This document shows positions 24,334 to 33,144 of a stretch of DNA of 64,000 bases, in pieces. The notes under the pieces are model-generated. The model was not told the origin of the DNA. It ran no database searches and saw nothing but the letters and a program-made list of their open reading frames with translations. The position numbers and the translations under genes were made by a program. Numbering within the stretch: position 1 is the first letter of the stretch; each line of letters begins with the position of its first letter. Origin of the DNA: Nocardioidaceae bacterium (lineage in GTDB: Bacteria > Actinomycetota > Actinomycetes > Propionibacteriales > Nocardioidaceae); NCBI GenBank assembly GCA_030447865.1, contig JAUJOD010000004.1, positions 91,440-155,439 on the forward strand, given 5' to 3'.

Positions 24334-25172
24334 CAGGCTCGTCCCTTCGTTGGCTTAGTGGATGCGGTCTGGAGAGCTGGCGGCCATATGAGGTCGAGCA
24401 ACCGCATAGCTGCGGCGGTGAGCGCCTTGGGCAGTGGGTCGGCGTCGATGCCGTTGATTTCGAGTCGTACGTCGGCAGGCATGAGGGCGACGCGGCCGGC
24501 GTCGTGAGCAGCGCTCAGCAAGGGCCCAAACGTCGCGCGGACCGGACCCGGCCACCGCCTAGCGCCTACACCGACCACGACTGGGCGACCGGGTAGGTCG
24601 GCAACCACCCGCTCCGCGCGCCGTACGCCCGGGACGGTGGCTCGGCACACCAGCACGAGCGGGACGCGATGCACCAAGGCGGCGATCGGATTGGGAGCAG
24701 CCAGGAGCTCAGAGAACGGCCGACCGGCGTCGACCACGAGCCGGTCCGACTCGAAGGTTGCCAACTCAGGGAGATGCTCCGAGCTCTCCACGGCTGCTGT
24801 GATTCGGTGGATCTCCACCTCGCCGCGGAAGCCGATACGCCAGCCACTCGGGTCGACGCCAAGTTCCCGCTCCGCCGCGCAGATCAGGCCGGAGGTCGCC
24901 TGCGGCGCGGCGTCGACCAGCCGAACGGGAGCGCTTCCATCGGCTGCGTCGCGTCGAGCGGCTGCTTCGGCAAGGGCCAGAGCGACCACGCTCGAGCCGG
25001 CGCCGGGATGCGCGCCCAGGACCATGGCGGTCGTGGCGGAATCAGACTCGGCGTCGCCGCCGGGCATGGCCTTCTCATGCTTAGGTGGTGGCACAGTGCC
25101 GCGACGCTGGTCACTAATCGCTGCGACGAGTTCGGCCACCGTCACCGGGTCACGCTCCAGTGTCAGGCTCAC
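24333..25172 (-). CDS. MinD/ParA-like protein with altered P-loop
   Basis: A 279-residue protein with the fold features of the ParA/MinD family: VLGAHPGAGSSVVALALAEA in place of the usual KGGxGKT P-loop, then VRLVDAAP and LVVDAGRPFSELL in the positions of the A' and switch regions. The lysine after the second glycine is replaced by serine, so normal ATP hydrolysis is doubtful. It begins with GTG in a GTGA overlap with the preceding gene and leads the core VirB genes, so a role in placing the transfer machine is possible. The C-terminus ends in a helical region and a Lys-rich tail. Confidence 0.7.
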   Translation of the reverse strand: MSLTLERDPVTVAELVAAISDQRRGTVPPPKHEKAMPGGDAESDSATTAMVLGAHPGAGSSVVALALAEAAARRDAADGSAPVRLVDAAPQATSGLICAAERELGVDPSGWRIGFRGEVEIHRITAAVESSEHLPELATFESDRLVVDAGRPFSELLAAPNPIAALVHRVPLVLVCRATVPGVRRAERVVADLPGRPVVVGVGARRWPGPVRATFGPLLSAAHDAGRVALMPADVRLEINGIDADPLPKALTAAAMRLLDLIWPPALQTASTKPTKGRA

Positions 25173-25423
25173 AAGTGACTCCCCCGACGGCTTGACCTGA
25201 CCTCAAGTCCCTGGCAAATGAGGCTCGGTTGGAGGGTGGCCAGGACTCGCCGGGCCTTTGCGGCCTTTCGCATCGGGCGGAGAATCGATTCGAAACCTGC
25301 GAGTGCTACTTCGAGGTCACCGTCGCGGATTGTGTCGAAGAGGTCCGCCACCCACTCGGGATCCCCACCGTGGATGTCGCTCTCGTCATCAGCTGGACGC
25401 TCCGACTGAAAGTTCATCGTCAT
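25169..25423 (-). CDS. Small protein upstream of the MinD-like gene
   Basis: About 84 residues from ATG 25423 (the open frame is longer upstream but has no coding character). An acidic first half (DDESDIHGGDPEWVADLFDT) is followed by a basic helix (LRPMRKAAKARRVLATL). Its stop overlaps the next start (GTGA). It may be a small regulator or adaptor; no family recognised. Confidence 0.55.
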   Translation of the reverse strand: MTMNFQSERPADDESDIHGGDPEWVADLFDTIRDGDLEVALAGFESILRPMRKAAKARRVLATLQPSLICQGLEVRSSRRGSHL

Positions 25424-25464
25424 GCTGACCACAGGTGCTTCCTGAGTGTGTTCGTGGACACGCG

Positions 25465-26274
25465 TCAGGCAACTTCTTGGAGGTATCGTCCGGAGGACTG
25501 GCGCAACGCGGCTACGATCCAGTCCCTGTGACGCCGTATCGTTTTTCCGCTGACGCCACGCTGTTCCGCAACGCTGTGAACCGCGGACTGAGAGCACACT
25601 CCGCGCTTCATCCATGGAGTGTCCTGGTCCGCCATGTCCTCACCGGCCGCGATGAGCTCCAGCAGGAGGCCGGCGTCAGCGCGGCCGATTACACCACTGG
25701 CGAGTGCCCAGTCGAGCAGTTCGACCAGCTCGATGGCCGTCTGCTCGGAGGACGGGATGGGCTCGTACCGGCTCATGACCTCCGGCGTGGAAAGCCACTC
25801 GACGAGTGGCGATTGGGGGTCGATGAGGACGCTCGATGAGCGGCCGCCTGGACGCCGCTCCCTCGCAGTGTCGAGAACGGAGGCCCGCGTGTCACGCATC
25901 AGGTTTGCCGCATAGGCCCGGCTACGACGTCGCCACGGGAAACACCGAATCTCCACCCACAACGCGGCCATGACCATCTCGTCGATGTCGTCGGCCAGGT
26001 CTCGCAAGGTATGCATCAAGTACCGCGCACCCCGCTCCATCTGATGAGCCAGCCCGACCGCGGCCAACGAGTCGTCCCCGCCATCCTTGGCAGCGAGGCG
26101 AATCAGTGCGCCAAGCGGCGGGTCGTTGTCCAGGCCGCGGAGTCCGTGCAGCTCCGCCAAGCCCGCAAAGGCGCCAAGGTCCGGCTCCGCCTCGACCCAG
26201 CGGGCCCAGACGGGGCCCGAGACCTGCTCATTCAGTTCGTCGGGCGAGACACCCAACCATGCAACCGGATCCAT
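25465..26274 (-). CDS. Sigma-factor-like or HTH regulatory protein, first gene of the transfer operon
   Basis: A 269-residue helical protein. The start ATG 26274 is chosen for GGAAGG nine bases upstream; an alternative start lies at 26307. The last 40 residues (SAVHSVAEQRGVSGKTIRRH) look like a helix-turn-helix comparable to region 4 of sigma factors, and the central part is acidic and helical (DLADDIDEMVMAALWVEI, then FPWRRRSRAYAANL). Related proteins are frequent at the head of actinobacterial ICE operons. A role in switching on transfer genes is inferred. Confidence 0.6.
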   Translation of the reverse strand: MDPVAWLGVSPDELNEQVSGPVWARWVEAEPDLGAFAGLAELHGLRGLDNDPPLGALIRLAAKDGGDDSLAAVGLAHQMERGARYLMHTLRDLADDIDEMVMAALWVEIRCFPWRRRSRAYAANLMRDTRASVLDTARERRPGGRSSSVLIDPQSPLVEWLSTPEVMSRYEPIPSSEQTAIELVELLDWALASGVIGRADAGLLLELIAAGEDMADQDTPWMKRGVCSQSAVHSVAEQRGVSGKTIRRHRDWIVAALRQSSGRYLQEVA

Positions 26275-26516
26275 CTCCCCGGTCCTTCCGTGAGACGCAC
26301 AAGGCATTCACGGTTGAACAGGGGCCTCACCACCCGGCTCACCAGATGGCTCACCACTGCGGAAGCGCGCGGGGGTAGATCTGCGGAAAGGCGCCTGTAC
26401 AGGAATCCAGACCCGTCCAGGCCGAGCCATTGGGCCGGGGGCTTACGCGAGGTCCACGTGTCCCGGAGGACGGTAGTGGGTCAGTTTGAAGTCCCGTGGT
26501 GCGCGAGACTGAGGGT

Positions 26517-26984
26517 ATGCCGATCCCTGAGTTCGTTGTCGCGTTGCGACGGCATGTCGGGCATGATCCCCTGTGGCTGCCAGCCGTCACCGCCGTAGTC
26601 CTTCGCGGTTCTCAAGTGCTCTTGGTTCGGCGGAGGGATAACAGCGCCTGGGCGCCGATCACAGGAATCATTGACCCCGGCGAGCAGCCAGCGGTTGCTG
26701 CCGCCCGTGAAGTGATGGAAGAGACCGGGGTAAGGATCCACGTCGAAAGCCTGGCGCGGGTCGGCGCGGCACATCTGACGGAGCATGCCAACGGTGATCA
26801 GGCGTACTACCTGGATCTTCTCTTCAAGTGCCGATACGACGGCGGTACTGCCTACATAGCGGATGAAGAGAGCGTAGACGTCGGTTGGTTCTCCGTCAGC
26901 AACTTGCCTCCGATGGGACCCGTGTACGTCGACCGGATCCAATGTGTGCTTGATTCTCGCCTAGAGACGCGCTTCGAGCGTTAG
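26517..26984 (+). CDS. NUDIX hydrolase
   Basis: A 155-residue NUDIX protein with the full signature GIIDPGEQPAVAAAREVMEE followed by TGV (GX5EX7REUXEEXGU). It starts at ATG 26517, giving the usual actinobacterial opening MPIPEFVVALR. Such enzymes cleave nucleoside diphosphates linked to another group; the substrate is not predictable here. It is divergent from the transfer operon and probably cargo. Confidence 0.88.
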   Translation: MPIPEFVVALRRHVGHDPLWLPAVTAVVLRGSQVLLVRRRDNSAWAPITGIIDPGEQPAVAAAREVMEETGVRIHVESLARVGAAHLTEHANGDQAYYLDLLFKCRYDGGTAYIADEESVDVGWFSVSNLPPMGPVYVDRIQCVLDSRLETRFER

Positions 26985-26999
26985 GAGTGGTCTCCCTAT

Positions 27000-27160
27000 G
27001 CCTGACCGCTCACGCAAGCGCCCCACGGACCTGAACGCGGCTCGCCGGGTCCATCGCCTCCGGCGCGACCGAGGAGGACAAGCCTGCGGTAACCGACCAC
27101 GGCAAGGACCGGGCAGCCGTGAAGGGCGGTAAGGCACGCGCGGCACCGGGAGGACTGCCA
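27000..27160 (+). pseudogene. Frameshifted small basic protein (KGGKARA type)
   Basis: The start MPDRSRKRPTDLNA matches the opening of small conserved proteins that end in a Lys/Gly/Ala-rich helix (KGGKARA motif). The rest appears in another frame as IASGATEEDKPAV and later RAAVKGGKARAA, then degenerates. One or more frameshifts near 27045-27060 and a lost C-terminus make it a remnant. Confidence 0.6.
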
Positions 27161-27547
27161 ATTGTCACGTGTGGCAATGGCGGATCCGCCGCAGGCGACG
27201 GAACGACTGGCCGTCAGCGATCAGCTCGCGCCTGAGACGTTGCCCGGAGTGCGCTCCGGGTTCTGGTCCAAAGCTGGCCGCTGAGTTCGAGGTGAGATCG
27301 TTGCCTACCCGCGATATGAACCGCCAGGACCGGCTCGAGGTGGGCCACGCGGCTCCTCAAGTCGTGGAGCTCACCGACGCTGAAGTCGACGTCGTGTCGC
27401 GCCGTCCCGCCGGGAGCGCATTCGCTGCAGGTAGGGACGCCTCAGCGTCACTCGTGCGCCGAGCAGCTCAGCGGCGCCAAAAGCCGGACATCAACTGCCG
27501 ATGATTTGCCCGGAGGAGCTTGCCTGGACGCAGGTCAGGTCGCGCCT
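27161..27547. other. Gene-poor stretch between NUDIX region and Tad operon end
   Basis: About 390 bases. One plus-strand frame (27169-27504) stays open, but its composition does not look like a protein family and I do not call it. No RNA gene or clear terminator seen. Confidence 0.35.
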
Positions 27548-30500
27548 CTACTCGGCACGGTGGCGCCACCCAAGCGCCTGGAGGACTTCGGTCATCCTGA
27601 TCGACGGGTTCGGTGGTGGCCCGCCGTCGTCAGAGCGGTTGTGGATCTGCGCGGCCACATACTCGTCGGCCTCGGCGGTGCGTCCTAGGACGGACAAAGC
27701 CCGTGCGAGGTCCAGCCTCGGCTTATCTTCTGAAGGAGCGGCTGCGATAGCTCGCTCACTGGCCCAAAGGGCGAGATCTCCGTCGCCGTCGGCCAAGGCG
27801 TGGGTCGCCACGATGTGAGCCACGTCGACAACGCCGGCGGTGAGGTACTGGTCGTGTGGCGCGTCCGCGAGCCAGCCGTACCCGCCCGGTCTGAGCTGGT
27901 CGAACGGCACGCCGTCAACGAGTCGCAGAGCGGCCACGAGGTCTTCCACGCCTGCCGGACCTCTCGCTTGCCCCCGCAGCCGTAGCCGCTTGAACAGACC
28001 CGCGTCGCAGAGGAGGCCGACTACTTCGTAGACCGGGACACCACGCGCCTTCCCAGACGGGGACAGCGTCGATTCCGGGAGGTACCAGTCCCCAGTGACC
28101 GGGTCGGTCCCAAGCCACTTGCGAAGAATGGCAATACGGCTGTGCAAAGTGTTGGTCTGCACATGGAATGCCTCCGCTACCTGTTGCGGTGTGGCTCCAT
28201 GGTCACGTGTGGCGAGGTAGGCGACAAGTTCGATGTAGTAGGCACCACGCCGATCAACGTCAGGCTTTCTCTCGCCAGCGGCGCGCAGTTCGACCGGTCC
28301 GAGCAGTCGCAAGCGTGGTCGCGACGACGCCGGGTCTGACCACGCGGCGAGGTCCTCGTCGAGTGAAGCCTCCAGGCTGAGCGCCCGGGATCGCGCCGCT
28401 CGGGGGACCTTCGGCGCGAGCGCAGCCAGGTCGGCCGGGGTTGTCGCGGCCGCCGCGAGGTACTCCTCATCGGCAAGCGGCAGCAGCGACTCATCAGTGC
28501 CCTCCCCGTTCCGCGGCTCAGTGAGCTCGACTCGGAGCCCACCGGCGGCGTCGGAGACTTCCTCGAAGGGCTGGGCACCCGAGGCAGACGGCATCGGCTC
28601 ATCCTCGGTGTGGTCAGCTGCATCAAGGAGACTCGCGATAACTCGGGCATCGGTGATGGTGAGTTGGTTCGCCGTCAACTGGACCTGCCAGGGTGATAGC
28701 TCGATCTTGCGATCCTTATCGACCCTCAAAGCCGTGCCACCCGACAGGAGAGCCGTGTCTCCGATCACCATGAGCGCGACCGCGTCCCGACCGGGCTGCT
28801 TCGCAAACTCATCGAGGAGCCGGTCGATGTCGTCGCGAAGCCGATGAGCCTCACCCCGCACGTCAATCAGCTGGATCGTGGGCATCCAAGTGTCGCCTCC
28901 CCCTCCGTCCACGCGGCCGCCAAGCACGTCGCACCTCATCACCTGCTCGCCGTCGTGGACGCGACGCACGGCTTTGATGAGGGTGGCGACGTCGGGCTGG
29001 TCCGCGTATTGCAGGCGGGCGGGGTTCAGTCCGACAAGCTCCTCGGCAAAGCTAGCCAGCGTGACGTCAACGTCGTCGGACCACACGTTCAAAGCCAGTT
29101 CGGCGCCGATAAAGCGTGCGAGATCCTCGCAAACGCCGCGGTCGCCGACAAGCCGAACGAGTCCTGCGGCTTCGAGGTCCAATAGCCAGGTCGCGCCGTC
29201 ATCCGCGGTGCCGATGGCCACGAGTGCGGGGTACGGCGCGAGGGCGTCGCAGTCCTCCAGCGATGCTCCACGGGTCAAGGTCCAGCGTTGTCTAGGGCCG
29301 TCTTCGGTCCACGGCACCGGCGGCTGCCCCGCAGGAGGTGAGGCGAGCAGCAGCTCTAGGCGGTCGTCACCGAGCCTCACCGCCGACACCTCGGGCAGCG
29401 CTGCGCCCATTCGTGCCAACCGGGATGAGAGGTCTCGCAGCGCTCGATCGAGAAAGCGAGCGGAGACTCCCCCGGCCGAACCCGTTGAGCGCAGTATCGC
29501 CTCGGCGGTCAGGAGTTCAGCCGGAGTCGACGCGATGGTGCGACCGGACCTTCGGGCGCGCAGCTGAGTGCGACGACGAGCAAGCAACACGGCGAGGGCG
29601 CCGCCCGCGAGGAGCCCGCCACCGCCCACCAAAGCTGCGGTCAAGTGTCCGTCGCCGGCCTGGTCTGAGGTTTCAGCACCGTCTGTTTCCGAGACGTGCT
29701 CAGGGCTAACAGGTGTCGTCTCTGGAGCCGCACTCGGGACGTCTTCGCCCGGGATCGCCTCTGGATAACGGGGTGGGGCTACCTCCGGCAAGTCCTGCGC
29801 CGGTGAAGTACTGGGAGGCCTCCTATCGCGGCGCTGCTCCGGCTCCGTTTGGCGGTCAGCGGAGGGGATGTCGCCGTTTGGAACGTCGAGCACCTGACCG
29901 GGATAGATCAGGTCAGGATCAGTGATCTGGTCTCGGTTGGCGTCGTATATGCGCGTCCAGTCGTGTCCATCGCCGTACGCCTCCTCGGCAAGGCCCCACA
30001 GAGTGTCCTCGGCAAGGACAGTGACCTCCGTAAGCTGCGTCGTAGCGGTGTGACCGCGTGGAGCGGGGAGAAGGAGCTGCCAGCCAGGTCGGATGGACGA
30101 GGCCTGGACGAATCGCTCGCCGTCCGGCATGAGCCTGCCGTCGTTGAGGTCGGCGATTCGCCGCCAATGTTCCCCAGAGCCAAGGTGTCGCTCGGCGATG
30201 GACCATAAGGTGTCGCCCTTGGTGACCTCGATGGTCCTGGTTCGTTGACGGTCCGGGTCTGATCCGTTCGCGGGCAGCGCAGGAGTTGCCCGCTCTTTAC
30301 TGGGGGAGTCGAACGCGGCGAACGCTGGTAGTCGCCCCCCAGCCGCGGATGCGACTTGGTCGATCGAGTCTGCGCGCGCAAAGCTCACAGTTGCCGGGGT
30401 AGCCACGGCAGCAGCGCCGATACCGACCGCGACGACTGCTTGCACGAGGACCCGGGCAAGATTCTGCTGTGAACCGAAGGTTCCGGGTATTTTGGTCATC

Positions 30501-30778
30501 CAGTCGGCCGAGCGGCCGGCTGCGAGCCGGAGCTCTGCGGCCATCTCGATGAGCAGGCAGACCATCATCTGGGCCCAGAACAGCCATGCGATCACCGCGA
30601 TGAGACCGAGGATTGCTTCGTTAGTAACTGGTTGGGCCCAGCTCCAACCGCCGCCAGGGACGGGGTTTGCGACCGTCTTCAGCAACAGCCACGGCACGCC
30701 CGCTGCGAGTGCCACGATCAGGATCAGGGCTGCGACGGCGCGCAGCCAGAGTCCAAGTTTTGCGATCCCCGATGTCAA
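27548..30778 (-). CDS. LysM-BTAD multidomain membrane protein, last gene of the Tad operon
   Basis: A 1076-residue protein. The first 130 residues contain three hydrophobic segments. Two LysM peptidoglycan-binding repeats follow (TIEVTKGDTLWSIAERHLGS near 185 and VLAEDTLWGLAEEAYGDGHD near 255), then a Pro/Glu-rich linker, another membrane helix (ALVGGGGLLAGGALAVLLAR near 385), a long cytoplasmic part, and a C-terminal bacterial transcriptional activator domain (about 835-1060, RLRLLGPVELRAAGE to the TPR-like end). It overlaps the TadG-like gene by four bases. It may sense the wall and signal inward or hold the pilus base to peptidoglycan; both are inference. Confidence 0.85.
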   Translation of the reverse strand: MTSGIAKLGLWLRAVAALILIVALAAGVPWLLLKTVANPVPGGGWSWAQPVTNEAILGLIAVIAWLFWAQMMVCLLIEMAAELRLAAGRSADWMTKIPGTFGSQQNLARVLVQAVVAVGIGAAAVATPATVSFARADSIDQVASAAGGRLPAFAAFDSPSKERATPALPANGSDPDRQRTRTIEVTKGDTLWSIAERHLGSGEHWRRIADLNDGRLMPDGERFVQASSIRPGWQLLLPAPRGHTATTQLTEVTVLAEDTLWGLAEEAYGDGHDWTRIYDANRDQITDPDLIYPGQVLDVPNGDIPSADRQTEPEQRRDRRPPSTSPAQDLPEVAPPRYPEAIPGEDVPSAAPETTPVSPEHVSETDGAETSDQAGDGHLTAALVGGGGLLAGGALAVLLARRRTQLRARRSGRTIASTPAELLTAEAILRSTGSAGGVSARFLDRALRDLSSRLARMGAALPEVSAVRLGDDRLELLLASPPAGQPPVPWTEDGPRQRWTLTRGASLEDCDALAPYPALVAIGTADDGATWLLDLEAAGLVRLVGDRGVCEDLARFIGAELALNVWSDDVDVTLASFAEELVGLNPARLQYADQPDVATLIKAVRRVHDGEQVMRCDVLGGRVDGGGGDTWMPTIQLIDVRGEAHRLRDDIDRLLDEFAKQPGRDAVALMVIGDTALLSGGTALRVDKDRKIELSPWQVQLTANQLTITDARVIASLLDAADHTEDEPMPSASGAQPFEEVSDAAGGLRVELTEPRNGEGTDESLLPLADEEYLAAAATTPADLAALAPKVPRAARSRALSLEASLDEDLAAWSDPASSRPRLRLLGPVELRAAGERKPDVDRRGAYYIELVAYLATRDHGATPQQVAEAFHVQTNTLHSRIAILRKWLGTDPVTGDWYLPESTLSPSGKARGVPVYEVVGLLCDAGLFKRLRLRGQARGPAGVEDLVAALRLVDGVPFDQLRPGGYGWLADAPHDQYLTAGVVDVAHIVATHALADGDGDLALWASERAIAAAPSEDKPRLDLARALSVLGRTAEADEYVAAQIHNRSDDGGPPPNPSIRMTEVLQALGWRHRAE

Positions 30779-31197
30779 GGTGCTTCCTCCTCGGTGATCG
30801 CCCGTGCGGTCTGGCTTTCGCTGATGGGGAACGAATCAATGCCTATTACGCCGAGGATCTCCGTGTCGCTGCGACCGGTGACCGTCACCGTGACAGTGTC
30901 GCTGTCGATGCGGACGGTCCCGGTCATACCGGCGTCATACAGGTAAGACTTCGCACGTTGGATGGCGGCGCCTGCGGTTACTTCGTCATGTCCGGACCTG
31001 ACGCTGGCTTGAGACAGCGCGTCGGCGCCGACGCGGGCGGCCTGGGCTGCTGTGCGTGAAGACTCAAGGCGGGTTTCGATTACCTTCCCGCCGTCGACCA
31101 CGAGGCCGAGCAGGACAGTAAAGGCCCCGGCGGTGAGGAGCAACGCCCAGATCGAGGCGCTCCCCCGTTCGTTTCGACTCCACTGGCGCCTCGGCAT
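30775..31197 (-). CDS. TadG/TadE-like pseudopilin
   Basis: A 140-residue protein that starts at ATG 31197, sharing its first base with the previous stop (TGATG). It opens with basic residues, then the class III-like sequence ERGSASIWALLLTAGAFTVLL, a membrane helix close to the start, and a beta-rich domain with a TVRIDSDTVTVTVTGRSD strand region. This fits the short TadG-like proteins that end Flp pilus operons in actinobacteria. Confidence 0.8.
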   Translation of the reverse strand: MPRRQWSRNERGSASIWALLLTAGAFTVLLGLVVDGGKVIETRLESSRTAAQAARVGADALSQASVRSGHDEVTAGAAIQRAKSYLYDAGMTGTVRIDSDTVTVTVTGRSDTEILGVIGIDSFPISESQTARAITEEEAP

Positions 31198-31613
31198 CAC
31201 AGCACCCGGTGTTCCTCGATGGGAACTACCGCGGTCGAGGTGAACGACTTGTGACCAGGAAGCCCGAAGCCGGTCAGGTCCGATAGGTCGGCGACGCAGG
31301 TGACCGTGGCTCGCAGTTGGCCACCGGGGTGGAACTCCCCCGCATCGATGCGCACAGTGAGGCGTGCGCATGCCTGCCCTCGCTCGGCGAGTGATCTTGA
31401 GGCGGCTTCGCGACCCGCGGCGACGGCTGCCTCTTGATTCTGGGTGAGTGAGGCGGCGCGTGCTGCGACGAAGGCGGCGCTAGAGGTCTGCGCGCGGGCG
31501 TCGACGTACCTAGCTCCGGCTGCTACTGCGAGGATGCAAGCCACCAACGCCGGGATGAGCAGGACCATCTCGATGGACATCGACCCGCGCTCGCCACGCA
31601 CACGTGATTTCAC
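31197..31613 (-). CDS. TadE-like minor pilin
   Basis: A 138-residue pseudopilin. The N-terminus GERGSMSIEMVLLIPALVAC carries a glutamate five residues after a processed-glycine-like site, followed by a single membrane helix, as in the TadE family. An extracytoplasmic domain with two cysteines (QACARLTV and TVTCVADL) may form a disulfide. Overlaps the neighbours on both sides. Confidence 0.85.
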   Translation of the reverse strand: MKSRVRGERGSMSIEMVLLIPALVACILAVAAGARYVDARAQTSSAAFVAARAASLTQNQEAAVAAGREAASRSLAERGQACARLTVRIDAGEFHPGGQLRATVTCVADLSDLTGFGLPGHKSFTSTAVVPIEEHRVL

Positions 31614-32017
31614 GGCGATGCCCCGGTGGACTCTTCGACGAACCGTTCTACGGGCCCCTCAACGCGCACGTTCACACTGATCGAGAGGAACGGGATCAGT
31701 TGGTCGACGTTCCCGGATACTGTGACGGTGGCCGACGTGGCGTTGCGACTAGCGTCGACCGTGGTGGTGTTGAGTCCGGGGCCGAGCCTGGTCAGGTAAT
31801 CCAGGGCCACGCGTTCGGCATCAGCGGCGGTGCCGTCGTAGGTCGCTGCGGCGGCCAGTCCCTCCTCGGCAGCGGCGGCTGCGATGCGTTCGGCGTGGGC
31901 TCGTACGGCGTACTGCAGCATGAGTAGGAACACCACAATGAGCATGCTGATTACCAGCATGAATTCGATCGCGACGACACCCCGCTCGTCACGACACTTC
32001 GAACGCGCTGCTCTCAC
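31610..32017 (-). CDS. TadE-like minor pilin
   Basis: A 135-residue TadE-family protein with start ECR-like region DERGVVAIEFMLVISMLIVV, where the Glu in the helix start is conserved, and a beta-rich C-terminal part (ATVTVSGNVDQLIPFLSISV). It lies 15 bases after the Flp gene and overlaps the next TadE gene by four bases. Confidence 0.85.
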   Translation of the reverse strand: MRAARSKCRDERGVVAIEFMLVISMLIVVFLLMLQYAVRAHAERIAAAAAEEGLAAAATYDGTAADAERVALDYLTRLGPGLNTTTVDASRNATSATVTVSGNVDQLIPFLSISVNVRVEGPVERFVEESTGASP

Positions 32018-32032
32018 GTCAGGCTCCCCCGA

Positions 32033-32215
32033 TCAAGGGCTCCCAAGTTTGTTGGATTGCCCAGTCACGTACGCCTGAACGGCCGCTACTGCGATCCCAG
32101 CAATGGTGATCACTCCGAGTGCGATGAGCAGCCACTCGACAGCGGTGAAGCCGCGCTGGTCACGTAGCGCAACATGTGCCCTGAGCCAAGCGGCCCACAC
32201 CTGGATTGCTTCCAT
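32033..32215 (-). CDS. Flp-type major pilin
   Basis: A 60-residue protein. The core RGFTAVEWLLIALGVITIAG has the glutamate and hydrophobic helix of Flp/type IVb pilins, here with TAVEW in place of the more common TAxEY. I chose ATG 32215 over an upstream GTG because AAGGAG sits nine bases before it. The protein would be cleaved before the helix and assembled into the fibre. No prepilin peptidase gene is seen in this window. Confidence 0.82.
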   Translation of the reverse strand: MEAIQVWAAWLRAHVALRDQRGFTAVEWLLIALGVITIAGIAVAAVQAYVTGQSNKLGSP

Positions 32216-32241
32216 TTGCGATCTCTCCTTTCCCCTTGCGG

Positions 32242-33144
32242 TCACCCGGCGAACAGCCGGGCGATGGACGGATAAAGCTCATAGGCGAGAAAGACGAAAA
32301 CCATGACGATAAGGGCGAACTTCATCGACTCGGTGGCCTGATTGGCGTCGGCTTCGGCGTCGGCGATCCGTTGCGCGCGCAGGGTTCCGGCTCGGGCGAC
32401 CAACGTGGCTTTGACTTTGGCGCCGTCGTCGTTCGCTAGCCGCAACGACCCCTCGAGGTCGCTGAGCTCAGGCACCCCGAGCCGGTGTCCGAGCCGGCCA
32501 AGTGCGGCCCACGGGGTGATGCCGGAGAACCGGGCGCCGTGGATCGCGTCTGAGATGTCGGTGAACGCCCATCCGGTTCCGATCGCTGCCGCGGCCGGGA
32601 GGGCTTCGGCGTGCCCGCGACCAGCCTGCATCGACATGGCTACGAGATCGAGATAAATCGACAAGGTACGACGAAACTCAGTTCGCAGTTTCCGGGCTGT
32701 CTCCTGCAGTTCGCGTTGTGCCACAACCACCATCACCCCAGCCAAAGCAATCCCAGCGGCAGGCGCAAATGGTGCGGGCAGCCGCAGACCTGCGACACCG
32801 AGGACGGTAAAGATCGCGATCGGTCCTAGCAGGCCAGCAAGAGCGAAGGTAAGAACCTTCGACAGATGTATCTCCAGAGTGGTCCCAGCGATAGCAAGGT
32901 TCTGATTCAGTCCAGTCAGGTCCCGGCTTCGTCGGCTGAACTGCTCGGCGATCGAGCGGGCTAGCCGCTCACTGAACGTCCCGGCCTCCACAGTGCCGAT
33001 GCGCTGCACCCGAGAGGCGCGACCGCGAGCCTGGTCCCAGCGACCGACCCCGGCGACCATGTCCGCACGCGCTGGGACGGCGAGCCGATAGGCGTGGAGG
33101 AGAGCGACGGCCACGCAGCCCGCCGCGAGCATGAAGGCGATCAT
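32242..33144 (-). CDS. TadC-like inner-membrane platform protein (T2SF family)
   Basis: A 300-residue GspF-domain membrane protein. It has an N-terminal helix, a cytoplasmic part, a helix pair around 105-160, the conserved region RTLSIYLDLVAMSMQAGRGH (residues about 164-183) and a closing helix. It pairs with TadB as the membrane platform for the Flp pilus. ATGA overlap with TadB. Confidence 0.87.
   Translation of the reverse strand: MIAFMLAAGCVAVALLHAYRLAVPARADMVAGVGRWDQARGRASRVQRIGTVEAGTFSERLARSIAEQFSRRSRDLTGLNQNLAIAGTTLEIHLSKVLTFALAGLLGPIAIFTVLGVAGLRLPAPFAPAAGIALAGVMVVVAQRELQETARKLRTEFRRTLSIYLDLVAMSMQAGRGHAEALPAAAAIGTGWAFTDISDAIHGARFSGITPWAALGRLGHRLGVPELSDLEGSLRLANDDGAKVKATLVARAGTLRAQRIADAEADANQATESMKFALIVMVFVFLAYELYPSIARLFAG

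Noticed and set aside
27169..27504. 111-residue plus-strand open frame
   Set aside because: No ribosome site, no protein-like pattern, and it follows a decayed gene.
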